Positions 1 through 9,474 are shown, numbered from the stretch's first letter. The stretch is 64,000 bases of DNA from CAZRCZ01 sp964598765 (GCA_964598765.1 CAZRCZ010000020.1:40778-104777), one strand, 5' to 3'. The notes: generated by a model from the letters alone, not told the origin. Program-made: numbers and translations.

Positions 1-1478
1 ATGATTTTTTCCTTCTTGTCCCACTTCGCCCTTTCGATGAAATCCAGCGCGCTCTTGGTCGAAAGTTCGCAAAATTGGCTGATGTTCAATTCCTTGAGCG
101 TGACGGCGAGACTTTCGCGTTTCAACCGCGCTCCCTTGCAATCGGGGCACGCCCGCTCGGAATAATACAGTCCCAGCGTCTCGTCCATTTCTTCGTCGCT
201 TCCGGTTTCCTTCAGCTTGCGCTCGATGCGCGGGACGATCCCCTCGAAGACCGACCGCGTCTCGAATTTCGTCCCCTTGGCCGATTGGTATTTGATGTGG
301 ATTTTTTTCCCGTCCGATCCGTAAAGGACCGCCTTCCTCTGCGCCTCGGTCAATTTGTTCCACGGTTTGTCCGGGTCAATTCCGTAGTGGTTCAGAATGG
401 ATAAAATCCATTGCTCGCTCCACGATCCCCCCCGTTCGCCCACATCCTCCTCGTTCTTGCTCTTACTCTTGCTCTTGCTCTCACCCTCACTCTTAAAATG
501 CCCTCCCCACGGCGCAACGGCCCCTTCCCGGATCGAAAGTTTCGGATCGGGAATGATCCGCTCCAGATCAATTTCATTCAATCGCCCCAATCCCTTGCAC
601 GTCGGACAGGCTCCATAGGGACTGTTGAACGAAAACATGCGGGGCGAAAGCTCGACGATTTGCGGTCCATGCTCCGGACAAGCCATGGATTGGCTGAAGG
701 TGATTTCCTCTCCCGCGTTCTTCTCCTTCTCATTCTCTTTCTCCAAGCCCATCCTCTCTATCGTCACCAAGCCATCCGCCTTCTTGAGCGCCGTCTCAAT
801 CGAATCGGTCAACCGTTGGCGGATTTTCTCCGAAACGATCAACCGCGCGAGAACGATGGAAATATCGTGCTTCAACTTTTTGTTGAGGCGAATGTTTTCC
901 TCCAGCAATCGAGCCTTGCCGTCCACCTTGGCGCGGGTGTATCCCTCCCTCTGCGCCTGATCGAAGATTTGTTTGTATTCCCCCTTGCGTCCCCGCACGA
1001 CCGGAGCCATGACGACCGTCTTGGTCCCCTGTGGCCAACTCATCACGGTGTCCACGATTTGCTGGACGGTTTGCTTTTCCAATTCCCGCCCGCAATGCGC
1101 GCAATGGGCGCGTCCGATGTTCGCGTAGAGCACGCGCAAATAATCGTAAATCTCCGTCACCGTCCCGACAGTCGAGCGCGGATTCTTGCTGACCGTTTTC
1201 TGCTCGATGGAAATCGCCGGGGAAAGCCCCTCGATGCTTTCGACCTTCGGTTTGCTCATCTGATCTAGGAATTGGCGTGCGTAGGCCGAAAGGCTCTCGA
1301 CGTATCGCCGTTGCCCCTCGGCGTAAAGCGTGTCGAACGCCAGCGACGATTTGCCCGATCCCGACAAGCCGGTCACGACCGTCAGCTTGTTGCGCGGGAT
1401 CGTGACGTTGACGTTTTGGAGATTATGCTCGCGCGCGCCGGTGACGATGATGTCGCGCAGATGGGTTGAGGCGGTCAT
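1..1478 (-). CDS. uvrA: UvrABC excinuclease subunit A, N-terminal part (cut by window edge)
   Basis: This is the damage-recognition ATPase of nucleotide excision repair, which loads UvrB in the cytoplasm. The minus-strand frame starts at ATG 1478 and stays open to base 1, giving the first 492 residues. Visible are the first Walker A (GLSGSGKSS, residues 37-45), the adjoining segment LAFDTLYAEGQRRYVESLSA, ARQFL, IEQKTVSKNPRSTVGT, CAHCG, the insertion-domain block SPRMFSFNSPYGACPTC, and CPDCKGARLKRE. The rest (second zinc module, second ATPase) lies outside. Two segments look unlike the family: a Lys/Ser/Glu run at about residues 329-343 encoded by a GAGCAA-type array, and a Glu/Lys/Asn run near 244-253. 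Both are in frame, so the gene looks intact. Divergent from the RRM gene across 209 bp. Confidence 0.96.
   Translation of the reverse strand, partial: MTASTHLRDIIVTGAREHNLQNVNVTIPRNKLTVVTGLSGSGKSSLAFDTLYAEGQRRYVESLSAYARQFLDQMSKPKVESIEGLSPAISIEQKTVSKNPRSTVGTVTEIYDYLRVLYANIGRAHCAHCGRELEKQTVQQIVDTVMSWPQGTKTVVMAPVVRGRKGEYKQIFDQAQREGYTRAKVDGKARLLEENIRLNKKLKHDISIVLARLIVSEKIRQRLTDSIETALKKADGLVTIERMGLEKENEKEKNAGEEITFSQSMACPEHGPQIVELSPRMFSFNSPYGACPTCKGLGRLNEIDLERIIPDPKLSIREGAVAPWGGHFKSEGESKSKSKSKNEEDVGERGGSWSEQWILSILNHYGIDPDKPWNKLTEAQRKAVLYGSDGKKIHIKYQSAKGTKFETRSVFEGIVPRIERKLKETGSDEEMDETLGLYYSERACPDCKGARLKRESLAVTLKELNISQFCELSTKSALDFIERAKWDKKEKI
452..494. repeat. GAGCAA/GAGTAA hexamer array inside uvrA
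   Basis: Degenerate six-base units (read on the minus strand as GAGCAA, GAGTAA, GAGGGT) encode alternating Lys-Ser within UvrA. The same array type recurs between genes at 9521, 11776, 11847 and 34124. A related GAGAAA/GAGAAT run lies at 721-748 in the same gene. Confidence 0.8.
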
Positions 1479-1642
1479 GATTTTCCATTATCCGATTCTG
1501 GGGGGTCCGGGGTCAAAACCCCTATCAATCAAAAAAGGATAATTTTCATCAAGGGTTTTCCTTGACTCCCGAAGGGGTTTCTTGGGATGATTGCTCCATT
1601 CGCCGACAAGATTTGCTCATAAGGGCATGGATTGGTGAAGCT

Positions 1643-1665
1643 TTTCAAGGGGTCAACCCTTGAAA
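1643..1665 (+). promoter_or_regulatory. 9-bp hairpin just upstream of the RRM gene's ribosome binding site
   Basis: TTTCAAGGG (1643-1651) pairs with CCCTTGAAA (1657-1665) over a five-base loop. It ends about 14 bases before the GGAGAAA Shine-Dalgarno site. Its place in the leader suggests a translational control element, possibly autoregulatory or cold-responsive; that role is inference. Confidence 0.4.
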
Positions 1666-1687
1666 GATAAGAACGATTGGAGAAAGC

Positions 1688-2011
1688 ATGAAAATCTACG
1701 TGGGTGATTTGCCCTATGCGGCGACCGAAGAGGAAGTCCTTGCGGCATTCAAAAATCATGGGGCCGTCGGTTCGGTCGCCATCATCAAGGACAAGTTCAC
1801 GGGCAAGTCCAAGGGTTTCGGGTTCGTCGAAATGAGCAATGATGAGGAAGCCAAGGCCGCTATGACCGCCTTGGATGGAACCGATTTCAAGGGACGCAAA
1901 ATCCGCGTCAACGAGGCCCGTCCGAAGCCCGAACGCAGTGGCGGAGACCGCGGCGGCCGTGACCGCGACCATCGCGGGGGCGGCGGCGGCGGTGGCCGAC
2001 GCAGTTGGTAG
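1688..2011 (+). CDS. Single-RRM RNA-binding protein with glycine/arginine-rich tail
   Basis: A 107-residue protein with one RNA recognition motif at about residues 1-80. RNP2 is IYVGDL (residues 3-8) and RNP1 is KGFGFVEM (about 42-49), with the aromatic positions kept. The tail (about 83-107) is rich in Gly, Arg and Asp (RGGRDRDHRGGGGG) and ends in RRSW, as in bacterial and cyanobacterial cold-inducible Rbp proteins. Likely role: single-stranded RNA binding or RNA chaperoning in the cytoplasm. The start is supported by GGAGAAA eight bases upstream. The gene is monocistronic, with a hairpin in the leader and a compact terminator right after the stop. RNA targets cannot be inferred. Confidence 0.93.
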   Translation: MKIYVGDLPYAATEEEVLAAFKNHGAVGSVAIIKDKFTGKSKGFGFVEMSNDEEAKAAMTALDGTDFKGRKIRVNEARPKPERSGGDRGGRDRDHRGGGGGGGRRSW

Positions 2012-2015
2012 CGCC

Positions 2016-2034
2016 AAGACCCCGTCGGGGTCTT
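2016..2034 (+). terminator. Hairpin terminator after the RRM gene
   Basis: AAGACCCC pairs with GGGGTCTT over a three-base loop, five bases after the stop codon. The downstream T-tract is weak (TTGACGGTTT), so termination may be partial. Confidence 0.65.
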
Positions 2035-2093
2035 GACGGTTTCTCGATAAACTAAAAAGCAATTCCTTTTTCGTGAACGGAATTCAACGGGGC

Positions 2094-2113
2094 GGCGCGC
2101 CGCAAGGCGCGCC
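2094..2113. repeat. GGCGCGCC palindromic hairpin
   Basis: Two copies of the self-complementary 8-mer GGCGCGCC are separated by GCAA. It lies in the 420-bp gap between the RRM gene and ppdK. It resembles the REP-like palindromes elsewhere in the window, and no gene is seen in the gap. Confidence 0.5.
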
Positions 2114-2270
2114 CGGACCGTTGGGGTTTGTCATTCGTGACTTCGGCCGGTGTGCGCGAACCGGCTCGGGTCATCCTTGTTATCGAACGCTCGCTCACAC
2201 CCACGGCGGTGACCTCAAAAACTGAATTATGTCCCTTGTCTTGTTCCATGGATCAAGCAAAGGACGCGAA

Positions 2271-2299
2271 TTGACATTCAGGCGCGAGATTGATAGAAA
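2271..2299 (+). promoter_or_regulatory. Candidate sigma-70 promoter for ppdK
   Basis: A perfect -35 TTGACA (2271-2276) is followed after 17 bp by TAGAAA (2294-2299, 4 of 6 matches to TATAAT). Transcription would start near 2306, leaving a leader of about 125 bases that contains a CCCCAA/TTGGGG stem (2310-2334). Confidence 0.55.
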
Positions 2300-2431
2300 T
2301 TTTGCCTCTCCCCAACCGAACCCAAGGATTGGGGAAACGTGTGGCGAGGGTGTTGTCCGAATACCCCGGCTGATCTCTCCACTTCTTTTAGAACACGAAT
2401 TTGATAGCAACGGATTTGGAGGACGGAAGCG

Positions 2432-5155
2432 ATGAGTCCCGTGAAGAACATTTATTTTTTTGGCGGCGGCAAGGCCGAAGGGCGCGAGGACATGAAGAAT
2501 CTGCTCGGCGGCAAGGGGGCGAACTTGGCCGAGATGACCAACCTAGGTTTGCCCGTTCCTGCCGGGTTCACGATCACCACCGCCGTTTGCACGCACTATT
2601 ACCAAAACGGACGAAAGTATCCCGCGAAACTTAACGCGGAAGTGGCCAAGGCCATTCAAAAAGTTGAAACGTTGATGGGACGCAAATTCGGCGATCCATC
2701 GAATCCTCTTCTCGTTTCGGTCCGGTCCGGCGCGCGCAAGTCCATGCCGGGGATGATGGAAACCGTGCTCAACGTCGGTTTGACTTCGTGGACCCTGCCC
2801 GGATTGATCGGTCTCACCAAAAACGAGCGTTTCGCTTACGATTCCTATCGTCGCCTCATCACCATGTTCAGCGACGTGGTGATGGAAAAGGCGGAAGGGA
2901 TCGAGCCGGAGGAGGGCAAAGGAATTCGCGTCCAGCTCGAACGTCTTCTCGACGCGATGAAGAAGCAGAAGGGTTTCACATCCGACACGCAACTCACCGC
3001 CGAGGACTTGAAGGAACTGATCGCTCAATATAAGGACAAGGTGATCGAGGTTCTGGGACGACCCTTTCCCGACGATCCGCAGGAGCAACTCTGGGGCGCG
3101 ATCGGCGCGGTGTTCGCCTCGTGGATGGGCAAGCGAGCCATTGCTTATCGCAAAATCGAAGGGATTCCCGACGAGTGGGGAACGGCCGTCAACGTTCAAT
3201 CCATGGTCTTCGGCAACATGGGGGACACCTCTTGCACGGGGGTCGCGTTCACGCGCAATCCGGCGACGGGCGAAAAAGTTTTCTACGGCGAATATCTTCC
3301 CAACGCGCAAGGAGAGGACGTCGTCGCGGGAATCAGGACGGCGGGGCCGATCAAAAAAGCGGGCCGGGCGGCCACCGCGCTCGAACTTCTCTCGCTGGAG
3401 GAAACCCAGCCCGAAAGCTACAAGCAACTGGATCAAATCCAGCGGCGTCTCGAAAAACACTACCGAGACATGCTCGACCTCGAATTCACCGTCGAGGCGG
3501 GGCGGCTTTGGATGCTTCAATGTCGCGTCGGCAAGCGAAACGGTCCCGCCGCGATCCGGATCGCCGTCGAAATGGCGAAGGAAAAATTGATTTCCCGAAC
3601 CGAGGCGCTCCTTCGCGTCAGTCCCTCCCAACTGGACGAATTGCTTCACCCGCAGGTTGATCCGAGTTCGGAAAAAGGGGCGTTCGTGGTCGCCAAGGGG
3701 CTTCCCGCCGGACCCGGAGGAGCAACGGGACAGATCGTCTTCTCCGCCGACGACGCGGAAAAATGGACGCACGACTTGCATCGCAAGGTCATTCTGGTCC
3801 GTCAGGAAACTTCGCCGGAGGACGTCCACGGGATGCACGTCGCCGAGGCGATTCTCACCAGCAAGGGGGGAATGACGAGCCACGCCGCGCTGGTGGCGCG
3901 AGGATGGGGAAAGTGTTGCATCGTCGGATGCGGCGAACTCCGGATCAGCTATTCCACCAAGCAGTTGGAAGCCGCCGGAAGAGTTTACAAGGAAGGGGAC
4001 ACGATCACCCTCAACGGAACCAAGGGAATCGTGTATGAGGGAGCCTTGCCCCTGAAGATCGCCGACCTGAACGCCAACGCGCATTACAAGACGCTGATGA
4101 ATTGGGCCGACGAGGAGCGGCGATTGAAAATCCGCGCCAACGCCGACCGGCCCGAAGACGCCGCCCAAGCCCGCGCGTTCGGAGCCGAGGGGATCGGCCT
4201 CACGCGGACCGAGCACATGTTCTTCGGCGAGGAGCGCATCCGCGCCATCCGGGAACTCATCATCGCCAAAACAGTCGAGGATCGAAGGCGCGTGGTGATG
4301 AAGCTCCTTCCCTACCAAAGGGCCGACTTCATCGGCATTTTCGAGGCGATGAAGGGCCTCCCCGCGACAATCCGGCTTCTCGATCCTCCGCTCCATGAAT
4401 TTGTGCCGCACGTGGACAGCGAGATCGGGAGCTTGGCCGAAGAATTGGGGATCACGACGCAGGAACTGCATGGGCGGATCAAGCAACTTTTGGAATTGAA
4501 CCCGATGCTGGGGCATCGCGGATGCCGATTGGGCATCACGTTTCCGGAAATCACCGAGAAGCAGGCGCGGGCGATTTTCGAGGCCGCCGCCGAATTGACG
4601 AAGAAAAAAATCAAGGTTCTGCCCGAAGTGATGGTCCCGCTCGTCGGAACCGTGAAGGAATTCCGCCATCAGGCGGAAATCATCCGCAAGGTGGCCGGGG
4701 AAGTTCAGGCGGAGCGCAAGGTGAAGTTCGCCTATTCCGTCGGCACGATGATCGAAATTCCGCGCGCCGCGCTGGTCGCGGATGAGATTGCCAAGGAGGC
4801 GGAATTTTTCTCGTTCGGCACGAACGACCTGACGCAAACGACGTTCGGATTCTCGCGCGACGACGTCGGGAGTTTCCTGCCGGCCTATCTCGCGGAAAAA
4901 ATACTCCCCGACGATCCGTTCGCTTCGATTGACGTGTCGGGCGTCGGTCAATTGGTCGAGATTGCCGTCGCTCGCGGGCGCAAAGGGCGCAAGGGATTGA
5001 AAACCGGAATCTGCGGTGAGCACGGCGGCGATCCGGCCTCCATTTCGTTCTTCCACAAAGTGGGGCTTGATTACGTTTCCTGCTCCCCTTATCGCGTTCC
5101 GATCGCGCGGCTGGCCGCCGCTCATGCGGCGATTAAAGGCAAGAAGCCCCGGTGA
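2432..5155 (+). CDS. ppdK: Pyruvate, phosphate dikinase
   Basis: Interconverts pyruvate, ATP and phosphate with PEP, AMP and PPi, linking glycolysis and gluconeogenesis. At 907 residues it is full length for the family. The N-terminal nucleotide-binding domain (about 1-340) carries GANLAEMTNLGLPVPAGFT, SVRSGARKSMPGMMETVLN and GDTSCTGVAFTRNPATGE. The central phosphohistidine domain has GGMTSHAALVARG with His484. The C-terminal PEP/pyruvate TIM barrel (about 540-900) has LLDPPLHEF, NPMLGHRGCRLG, SFGTNDLTQTTFGFSRDD and GICGEHGG with the acid/base Cys861. GGAGG sits about nine bases before ATG 2432. No PPDK regulatory protein is present nearby. Confidence 0.98.
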   Translation: MSPVKNIYFFGGGKAEGREDMKNLLGGKGANLAEMTNLGLPVPAGFTITTAVCTHYYQNGRKYPAKLNAEVAKAIQKVETLMGRKFGDPSNPLLVSVRSGARKSMPGMMETVLNVGLTSWTLPGLIGLTKNERFAYDSYRRLITMFSDVVMEKAEGIEPEEGKGIRVQLERLLDAMKKQKGFTSDTQLTAEDLKELIAQYKDKVIEVLGRPFPDDPQEQLWGAIGAVFASWMGKRAIAYRKIEGIPDEWGTAVNVQSMVFGNMGDTSCTGVAFTRNPATGEKVFYGEYLPNAQGEDVVAGIRTAGPIKKAGRAATALELLSLEETQPESYKQLDQIQRRLEKHYRDMLDLEFTVEAGRLWMLQCRVGKRNGPAAIRIAVEMAKEKLISRTEALLRVSPSQLDELLHPQVDPSSEKGAFVVAKGLPAGPGGATGQIVFSADDAEKWTHDLHRKVILVRQETSPEDVHGMHVAEAILTSKGGMTSHAALVARGWGKCCIVGCGELRISYSTKQLEAAGRVYKEGDTITLNGTKGIVYEGALPLKIADLNANAHYKTLMNWADEERRLKIRANADRPEDAAQARAFGAEGIGLTRTEHMFFGEERIRAIRELIIAKTVEDRRRVVMKLLPYQRADFIGIFEAMKGLPATIRLLDPPLHEFVPHVDSEIGSLAEELGITTQELHGRIKQLLELNPMLGHRGCRLGITFPEITEKQARAIFEAAAELTKKKIKVLPEVMVPLVGTVKEFRHQAEIIRKVAGEVQAERKVKFAYSVGTMIEIPRAALVADEIAKEAEFFSFGTNDLTQTTFGFSRDDVGSFLPAYLAEKILPDDPFASIDVSGVGQLVEIAVARGRKGRKGLKTGICGEHGGDPASISFFHKVGLDYVSCSPYRVPIARLAAAHAAIKGKKPR

Positions 5156-5315
5156 TTTTGGGCGGGGGCTTGCGCCAGCGCCGCGCGTCCGCTTGAATTG
5201 TTAGAATTCCTTGAGATTCGGAAGAGTCCTCCGTTATGCTCTGTGCATGGGTGGCGATTGGGCGTATGGGCAACCCCAATCGCAGTTTTTGCATGGGTTG
5301 GATGGGAGGGGGCGC

Positions 5316-7532
5316 GTGTCAACGTTCGAACAAGCATTGGGGGAAATTGCGCGGTCGCGCGAACCGGCCGATTTGTGCGAGGCCGTCGAATCGGCTCTGA
5401 AATCCGTTTTGAACATCGGAGGAGGGCCGTCGTTTTTGACGCTGGCATTCCCCGCGTCTGAAAATTCCGCAACGGTGACTGTGATGGATCGGCGATTCTT
5501 TTCGCCGCATCGCTCGTTTTTGCGCTTGGGAGTTCGTCCGGAGTTTGAGCGTCTGCGGACTGAATGTTCCCGACCGACAGTTTTTTCTTATGCGATTCCC
5601 GATCTATTGGACGTCGCGCATTCCCTCAAGATGAATTTCATGACCGAACCGGGTGTAAGGATGATAGGCGCGCAAGGCCGCGCAGGCGAAGAAACCCGCG
5701 TGGCTCTGCTGATCGGGATTCAAGAAAACGCTCCGCCGCCGGATGAAGGGACATTGGATGGAATCCAAGAGATCGCCGACGCGACGGCGAAAGTTGCGGG
5801 CGTGATCGTCGAGCGCGCCGCCCTCCGCCGCCAAACCGACGACATGGCGCGACTTCACGCGTCGGCGCTTCGCCTGATGCTGGCCCCCGACAAGGGGACG
5901 CTTCTGAATTCGATCGCCGACGTCGTTCAGCACGAATTCGGTTTCAGCAGGGTTTATTTTTCTCTTTTCCATCCGCCGACTCGCTCCCTGCGGAGCGAAT
6001 TGCAACGGGGTTTCGACGCCTCGTTCGCTCCCATCGCGATCCCGTTGGAGCCGGCGGAGGATTTCGCCGAGAAGGAATTGCTCAAGACCTTAAGGAGTGG
6101 AATAATCAGATTCTATCCTCAAGCGAACACGCAGGCGTCGGAGTTGAAAATTTTCGCCGGCCACGGCCCTCTGGATAAGTCGGCCCTTCTTCCGTTCAAG
6201 ATTGGCGAGCGGCTTCTCGGATTCATCTATGCCGACCGTCCCGCCGACGATGCCCCCTTTTGTTTCCCCAAATTGCTTGAGATTTTCGCCTCGCTCGCGG
6301 CGACGGCGCTGGAAAACTTCGCCCTCCGCGCCGACGCCGAGGAGCGCGCGCTCACCGACTCGCTGACCGGACTTTACAATCGCCGCTATTTGGACCGCGT
6401 TCTGGAAATCGAGACGGCGCGCGTCAGACGCTACAAGCGCCCCCTCAGTCTCATGATGATAGACCTATGCGACTTCAAGAGGATCAACGACACCTACGGC
6501 CACGTTCACGGCGACGAGGCGTTGCGCGAGACGGCGGCGCTGATCCGTCATGCGGTCCGTCAACCCGACGTGGTCGTCCGCTACGGCGGCGATGAATTCG
6601 TCGTCCTGCTGGCCGACACCTCCTACGATCACGCGCTTCGCGTTCAAGACCGGATCGAACGCACGTTCGAGGAGCGCAACCGCCTGATCCGCAACGGCGC
6701 CGTCCGAATCGAAGTCAGCGTCGGGCTGAGCGCCGCCGATCCGGCGACCCTCCACGCCCTGCTGGAGAACGCCGACCGCGCAATGTATTTCCAGAAGACC
6801 GAGCGCGCCAAACGACGGGCGATCGAGGCGCTCATGGGCTTGCCCTCCGTTCCGCTTCACGCGCTCGACAACGTGTTGCTCACGCTCCTCGCCGGATTGA
6901 AAAAGCGCGAGCCGCATTACGACCGGCACAGCCGCCACGTCGCCTATCTTTCCCTCGTGGCCTCACGCGGTTTGGGTCTCTCCCCCTCGCGGATTCGCGC
7001 TCTTCTCCTCGCGGCTTTTCTTCACGACGTCGGCAAAGTTTCCCTTCCCGGCGAGCTATTGCAACGCCCCGGTCCCTTGGATGCGGCGGAAAAGCAGGCG
7101 ATGCGGATTCATCCCGTCATCGGCGAGGAATTTTTTCAGGGGGTTTCCTTTTTGGAGGACGCCCGGCCGATCATCCGGCATCACCATGAGCGTTACGACG
7201 GACGGATGGATTGCGAATTTCCGGCTTATCCGAAGGGATTGAAGGGAACTGACATTCCGCTGGAGGCCCGAATCCTCAAACTGGCCGACAGCGTGGACGC
7301 CATGCTCTCGGATCGGCCTTACCGTCCGGCCCGTCCCGTGGAGGAAGTCTTGCGCGTTGTCCGGGAGGAGTCCGGCGCGTCGTTCGATCCCCGGCTGGCG
7401 GACAATCTTCTCACGGGGCAATGGCATGATCGTTTGGACGCTCCGAACGCCCTGCCTGAACTTTATTCCAGCGTCATTCGAGAAGCCGAAGAAGCCGCCG
7501 CGCAATGCGCGTCGGCGAGTCATGCCGGTTAG
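5316..7532 (+). CDS. GAF-GGDEF-HD-GYP protein (c-di-GMP synthesis and hydrolysis)
   Basis: A 738-residue signalling protein. Two GAF-like regions (about 1-165 and 175-335) precede a GGDEF domain (about 340-500) with DSLTGLYNRRYLD, catalytic YGGDEF (Gly424 on) and a product-inhibition RxxD site (RQPD) five residues before it. An HD-GYP domain follows (about 535-700), with HDVGK (His570), HHHERYDG and GLKGTDIP. The GYP signature reads AYP after an enlarged loop. The protein could therefore make and degrade c-di-GMP, switched by the GAF sensors. No membrane segment is seen. GTG 5316 is chosen because GGGAGGGG precedes it; the frame stays open to TTG 5211, but no Shine-Dalgarno site supports those earlier starts. 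Confidence 0.93.
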   Translation: MSTFEQALGEIARSREPADLCEAVESALKSVLNIGGGPSFLTLAFPASENSATVTVMDRRFFSPHRSFLRLGVRPEFERLRTECSRPTVFSYAIPDLLDVAHSLKMNFMTEPGVRMIGAQGRAGEETRVALLIGIQENAPPPDEGTLDGIQEIADATAKVAGVIVERAALRRQTDDMARLHASALRLMLAPDKGTLLNSIADVVQHEFGFSRVYFSLFHPPTRSLRSELQRGFDASFAPIAIPLEPAEDFAEKELLKTLRSGIIRFYPQANTQASELKIFAGHGPLDKSALLPFKIGERLLGFIYADRPADDAPFCFPKLLEIFASLAATALENFALRADAEERALTDSLTGLYNRRYLDRVLEIETARVRRYKRPLSLMMIDLCDFKRINDTYGHVHGDEALRETAALIRHAVRQPDVVVRYGGDEFVVLLADTSYDHALRVQDRIERTFEERNRLIRNGAVRIEVSVGLSAADPATLHALLENADRAMYFQKTERAKRRAIEALMGLPSVPLHALDNVLLTLLAGLKKREPHYDRHSRHVAYLSLVASRGLGLSPSRIRALLLAAFLHDVGKVSLPGELLQRPGPLDAAEKQAMRIHPVIGEEFFQGVSFLEDARPIIRHHHERYDGRMDCEFPAYPKGLKGTDIPLEARILKLADSVDAMLSDRPYRPARPVEEVLRVVREESGASFDPRLADNLLTGQWHDRLDAPNALPELYSSVIREAEEAAAQCASASHAG

Positions 7533-7630
7533 CGACGGCGTTGGCTCGCGCTTTCGTGCGATAACCGCTTCAGCGATTTCCTCTCTTTTTCGCGGCTGAA
7601 AAATTAGCTAAGCTGGAACGCTGATTGCCC

Positions 7631-9421
7631 ATGCCGTCCAGTCTTTCCAACTTTTCCCGTCTCCGTCCCTATGTCGCGCAAAATCGCGGACTGCTGACCT
7701 TGGGCGGGGTCGCGTTGATCGCGGCAAATTACCTCGACATCAAGGTCTTGACGCTGATGGGACAGGGAATTGATTTGATCGGGTGGAAACTCGACCCGTT
7801 CGCCGATCTGCGGTTTTCGCTCCTGAATTCGTTCCTGCTTTGCATCGCCGCGCTGGCGGTGGCCGCCGCGATCGCGCGATTTTGGATGCGATGGTGGATC
7901 ATCGGCGCGTCGCGGCAAATCGAGTTCGGGCTTCGCAACGATCTCTTCGCCCACCTCGAAAATCTTTCCGCCTCGTTTTTCGACCGCTACTCCACCGGCG
8001 ACATCATGGCGCGATCCACGAACGACCTTGAATCGGTCCGCCTTGTCATCGGCCCGGCGGTGATGTATCTCTCCGGCACGGCGGTCATGTTGCCGATGAG
8101 TCTCTATCAGATGATCCAAATTTCGCCGCGATTGACGCTGATGTCGTGGCTTCCGCTGACGCTGATCGCACCGCTCTTTTACGTTTTTGAAAAGCGGATT
8201 CACGATCTCTTTACGAAAGTTCAGGAAACGTTCAGCGAAATCTCGACGCGCGTGCAGGAGACGCTCACCGGCATTCGCGTCGTCAAGGCGTTCGCGCGGG
8301 AGGAGCAGGAATCGGCGCGGTTCGACGTTCTCTCCCGCCGCTACGTCGCCGAAAACATCCGGCTCAATCTCATCCAATCTCTTTTCTTTCCCTTCATGGG
8401 ATTTTTCATCGGGCTGAGTCTGCTCGCGCTGGTCTGGACCGGCGGGATCATGGTCGCGCAGGGCGGAACATCGGGCGGCATCTCGCACGGGCGATTGATT
8501 TCGTTTTTCGTTCTGCTCATGGCGAACATCTGGCCGTTGGCGGCGATCGGCTGGGTCTTGAGTCTGCTGGAGCGCGGCTCGGCTTCGATGCGCCGGATCA
8601 ATGAGTTATTCGAAGTCAAACCGGAGGTCGTCGAACCCGCGCGCGCCGCTCGAGTTCCGGCGAAATTGAAAGGCCGCGTCTTGGCGCGGCATCTGACGTT
8701 CCATTATTCCGGCGCCGCGCGTCCGGCGCTGAATGAAATCTCGTTCGATCTTGCGCCCGGCAAGGCGCTCGGTCTGACCGGTCCGGTCGGTTGCGGCAAA
8801 TCCACCTTGGCCGATCTTTTGGCGCGACGTTACAACCCGCCGCGAGGAACACTTTTTATTGACGGCGTGGATTTGCTCGACTGGCCGCTCAAGGATTATC
8901 GCCGACAAATCGCCATCGTGGATCAGGAGCCGTTTCTCTTCAGCGACACCATCACCGCGAACATCGCTTACGGCCTAGGCGAGGTTGACTTGCCGAAAGT
9001 GGAGCGCGCCGGAGAGATCGCGCAACTGAGCGAGGACGTTCGGGCTTTTCCCTCCGCGTTTGAAACGATGCTCGGCGAGCGGGGAATCAATCTTTCCGGC
9101 GGTCAACGCCAGCGCGCCGCGCTCGCGCGCGCTTTGGCGACTGATCCCGCGCTTTTGATCTTGGACGACGCGCTGGCGGCGGTGGACACCCACACCGAGG
9201 AGCGGATTCTGCGCGGGCTGAAGGAATTCATGACCGGACGCACCACGATTCTCATCTCGCATCGCATCACGACCGTCTCCATCGCCGATCACATTCTCTA
9301 TTTGGAGGATGGACGGATCGTCGAGGAAGGAACGCACGAGGAATTGATCGCGGGCGGAGGAAAATACTGGTCGCTCGCTCGCAAACAACAACTGGCCGAG
9401 GAAATCGAGGCGACGGCGTGA
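7631..9421 (+). CDS. ABC exporter half-transporter, degenerate-site subunit
   Basis: A 596-residue half-transporter: six transmembrane helices (about 15-310), then a nucleotide-binding domain with Walker A GPVGCGKS, Q-loop DQEPFLF, signature NLSGGQRQR and H-loop ISHRITT. The Walker B motif ends LLILDDALAAVD, so the catalytic Glu is Asp. This marks one degenerate ATP site, as in heterodimeric exporters such as TM287/288, LmrCD and the MdlAB family. The partner is the next gene. Substrate is unknown; drugs or lipids are likely for the family. The frame begins at TTG 7625, but ATG 7631 is the natural start. Confidence 0.93.
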   Translation: MPSSLSNFSRLRPYVAQNRGLLTLGGVALIAANYLDIKVLTLMGQGIDLIGWKLDPFADLRFSLLNSFLLCIAALAVAAAIARFWMRWWIIGASRQIEFGLRNDLFAHLENLSASFFDRYSTGDIMARSTNDLESVRLVIGPAVMYLSGTAVMLPMSLYQMIQISPRLTLMSWLPLTLIAPLFYVFEKRIHDLFTKVQETFSEISTRVQETLTGIRVVKAFAREEQESARFDVLSRRYVAENIRLNLIQSLFFPFMGFFIGLSLLALVWTGGIMVAQGGTSGGISHGRLISFFVLLMANIWPLAAIGWVLSLLERGSASMRRINELFEVKPEVVEPARAARVPAKLKGRVLARHLTFHYSGAARPALNEISFDLAPGKALGLTGPVGCGKSTLADLLARRYNPPRGTLFIDGVDLLDWPLKDYRRQIAIVDQEPFLFSDTITANIAYGLGEVDLPKVERAGEIAQLSEDVRAFPSAFETMLGERGINLSGGQRQRAALARALATDPALLILDDALAAVDTHTEERILRGLKEFMTGRTTILISHRITTVSIADHILYLEDGRIVEEGTHEELIAGGGKYWSLARKQQLAEEIEATA

Positions 9422-9452
9422 GAAACACGTTTCAGACATTGTTGAATTTTCC

Positions 9453-9474
9453 GAGCCGCGACCGTGAGGGAGCG
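9453..9474. repeat. Interspersed repeat, GAGCCGCGACCGTGAGGGAG family
   Basis: A 22-base copy of a sequence that recurs as a perfect inverted pair at 14666-14745 and in diverged form at 58482-58551 and 49040-49062. It lies between the two ABC half-transporter genes. Confidence 0.75.

Noticed and set aside
2543..5125. 860-residue open frame antisense to ppdK
   Set aside because: It is the mirror of a GC-rich coding frame, rich in Arg/Gly/His, with no domain; ppdK on the plus strand is unmistakable.
5211..5315. Upstream extension of the GGDEF/HD-GYP protein from TTG 5211 or ATG 5247
   Set aside because: No Shine-Dalgarno site before either, while GTG 5316 follows GGGAGGGG at good spacing.
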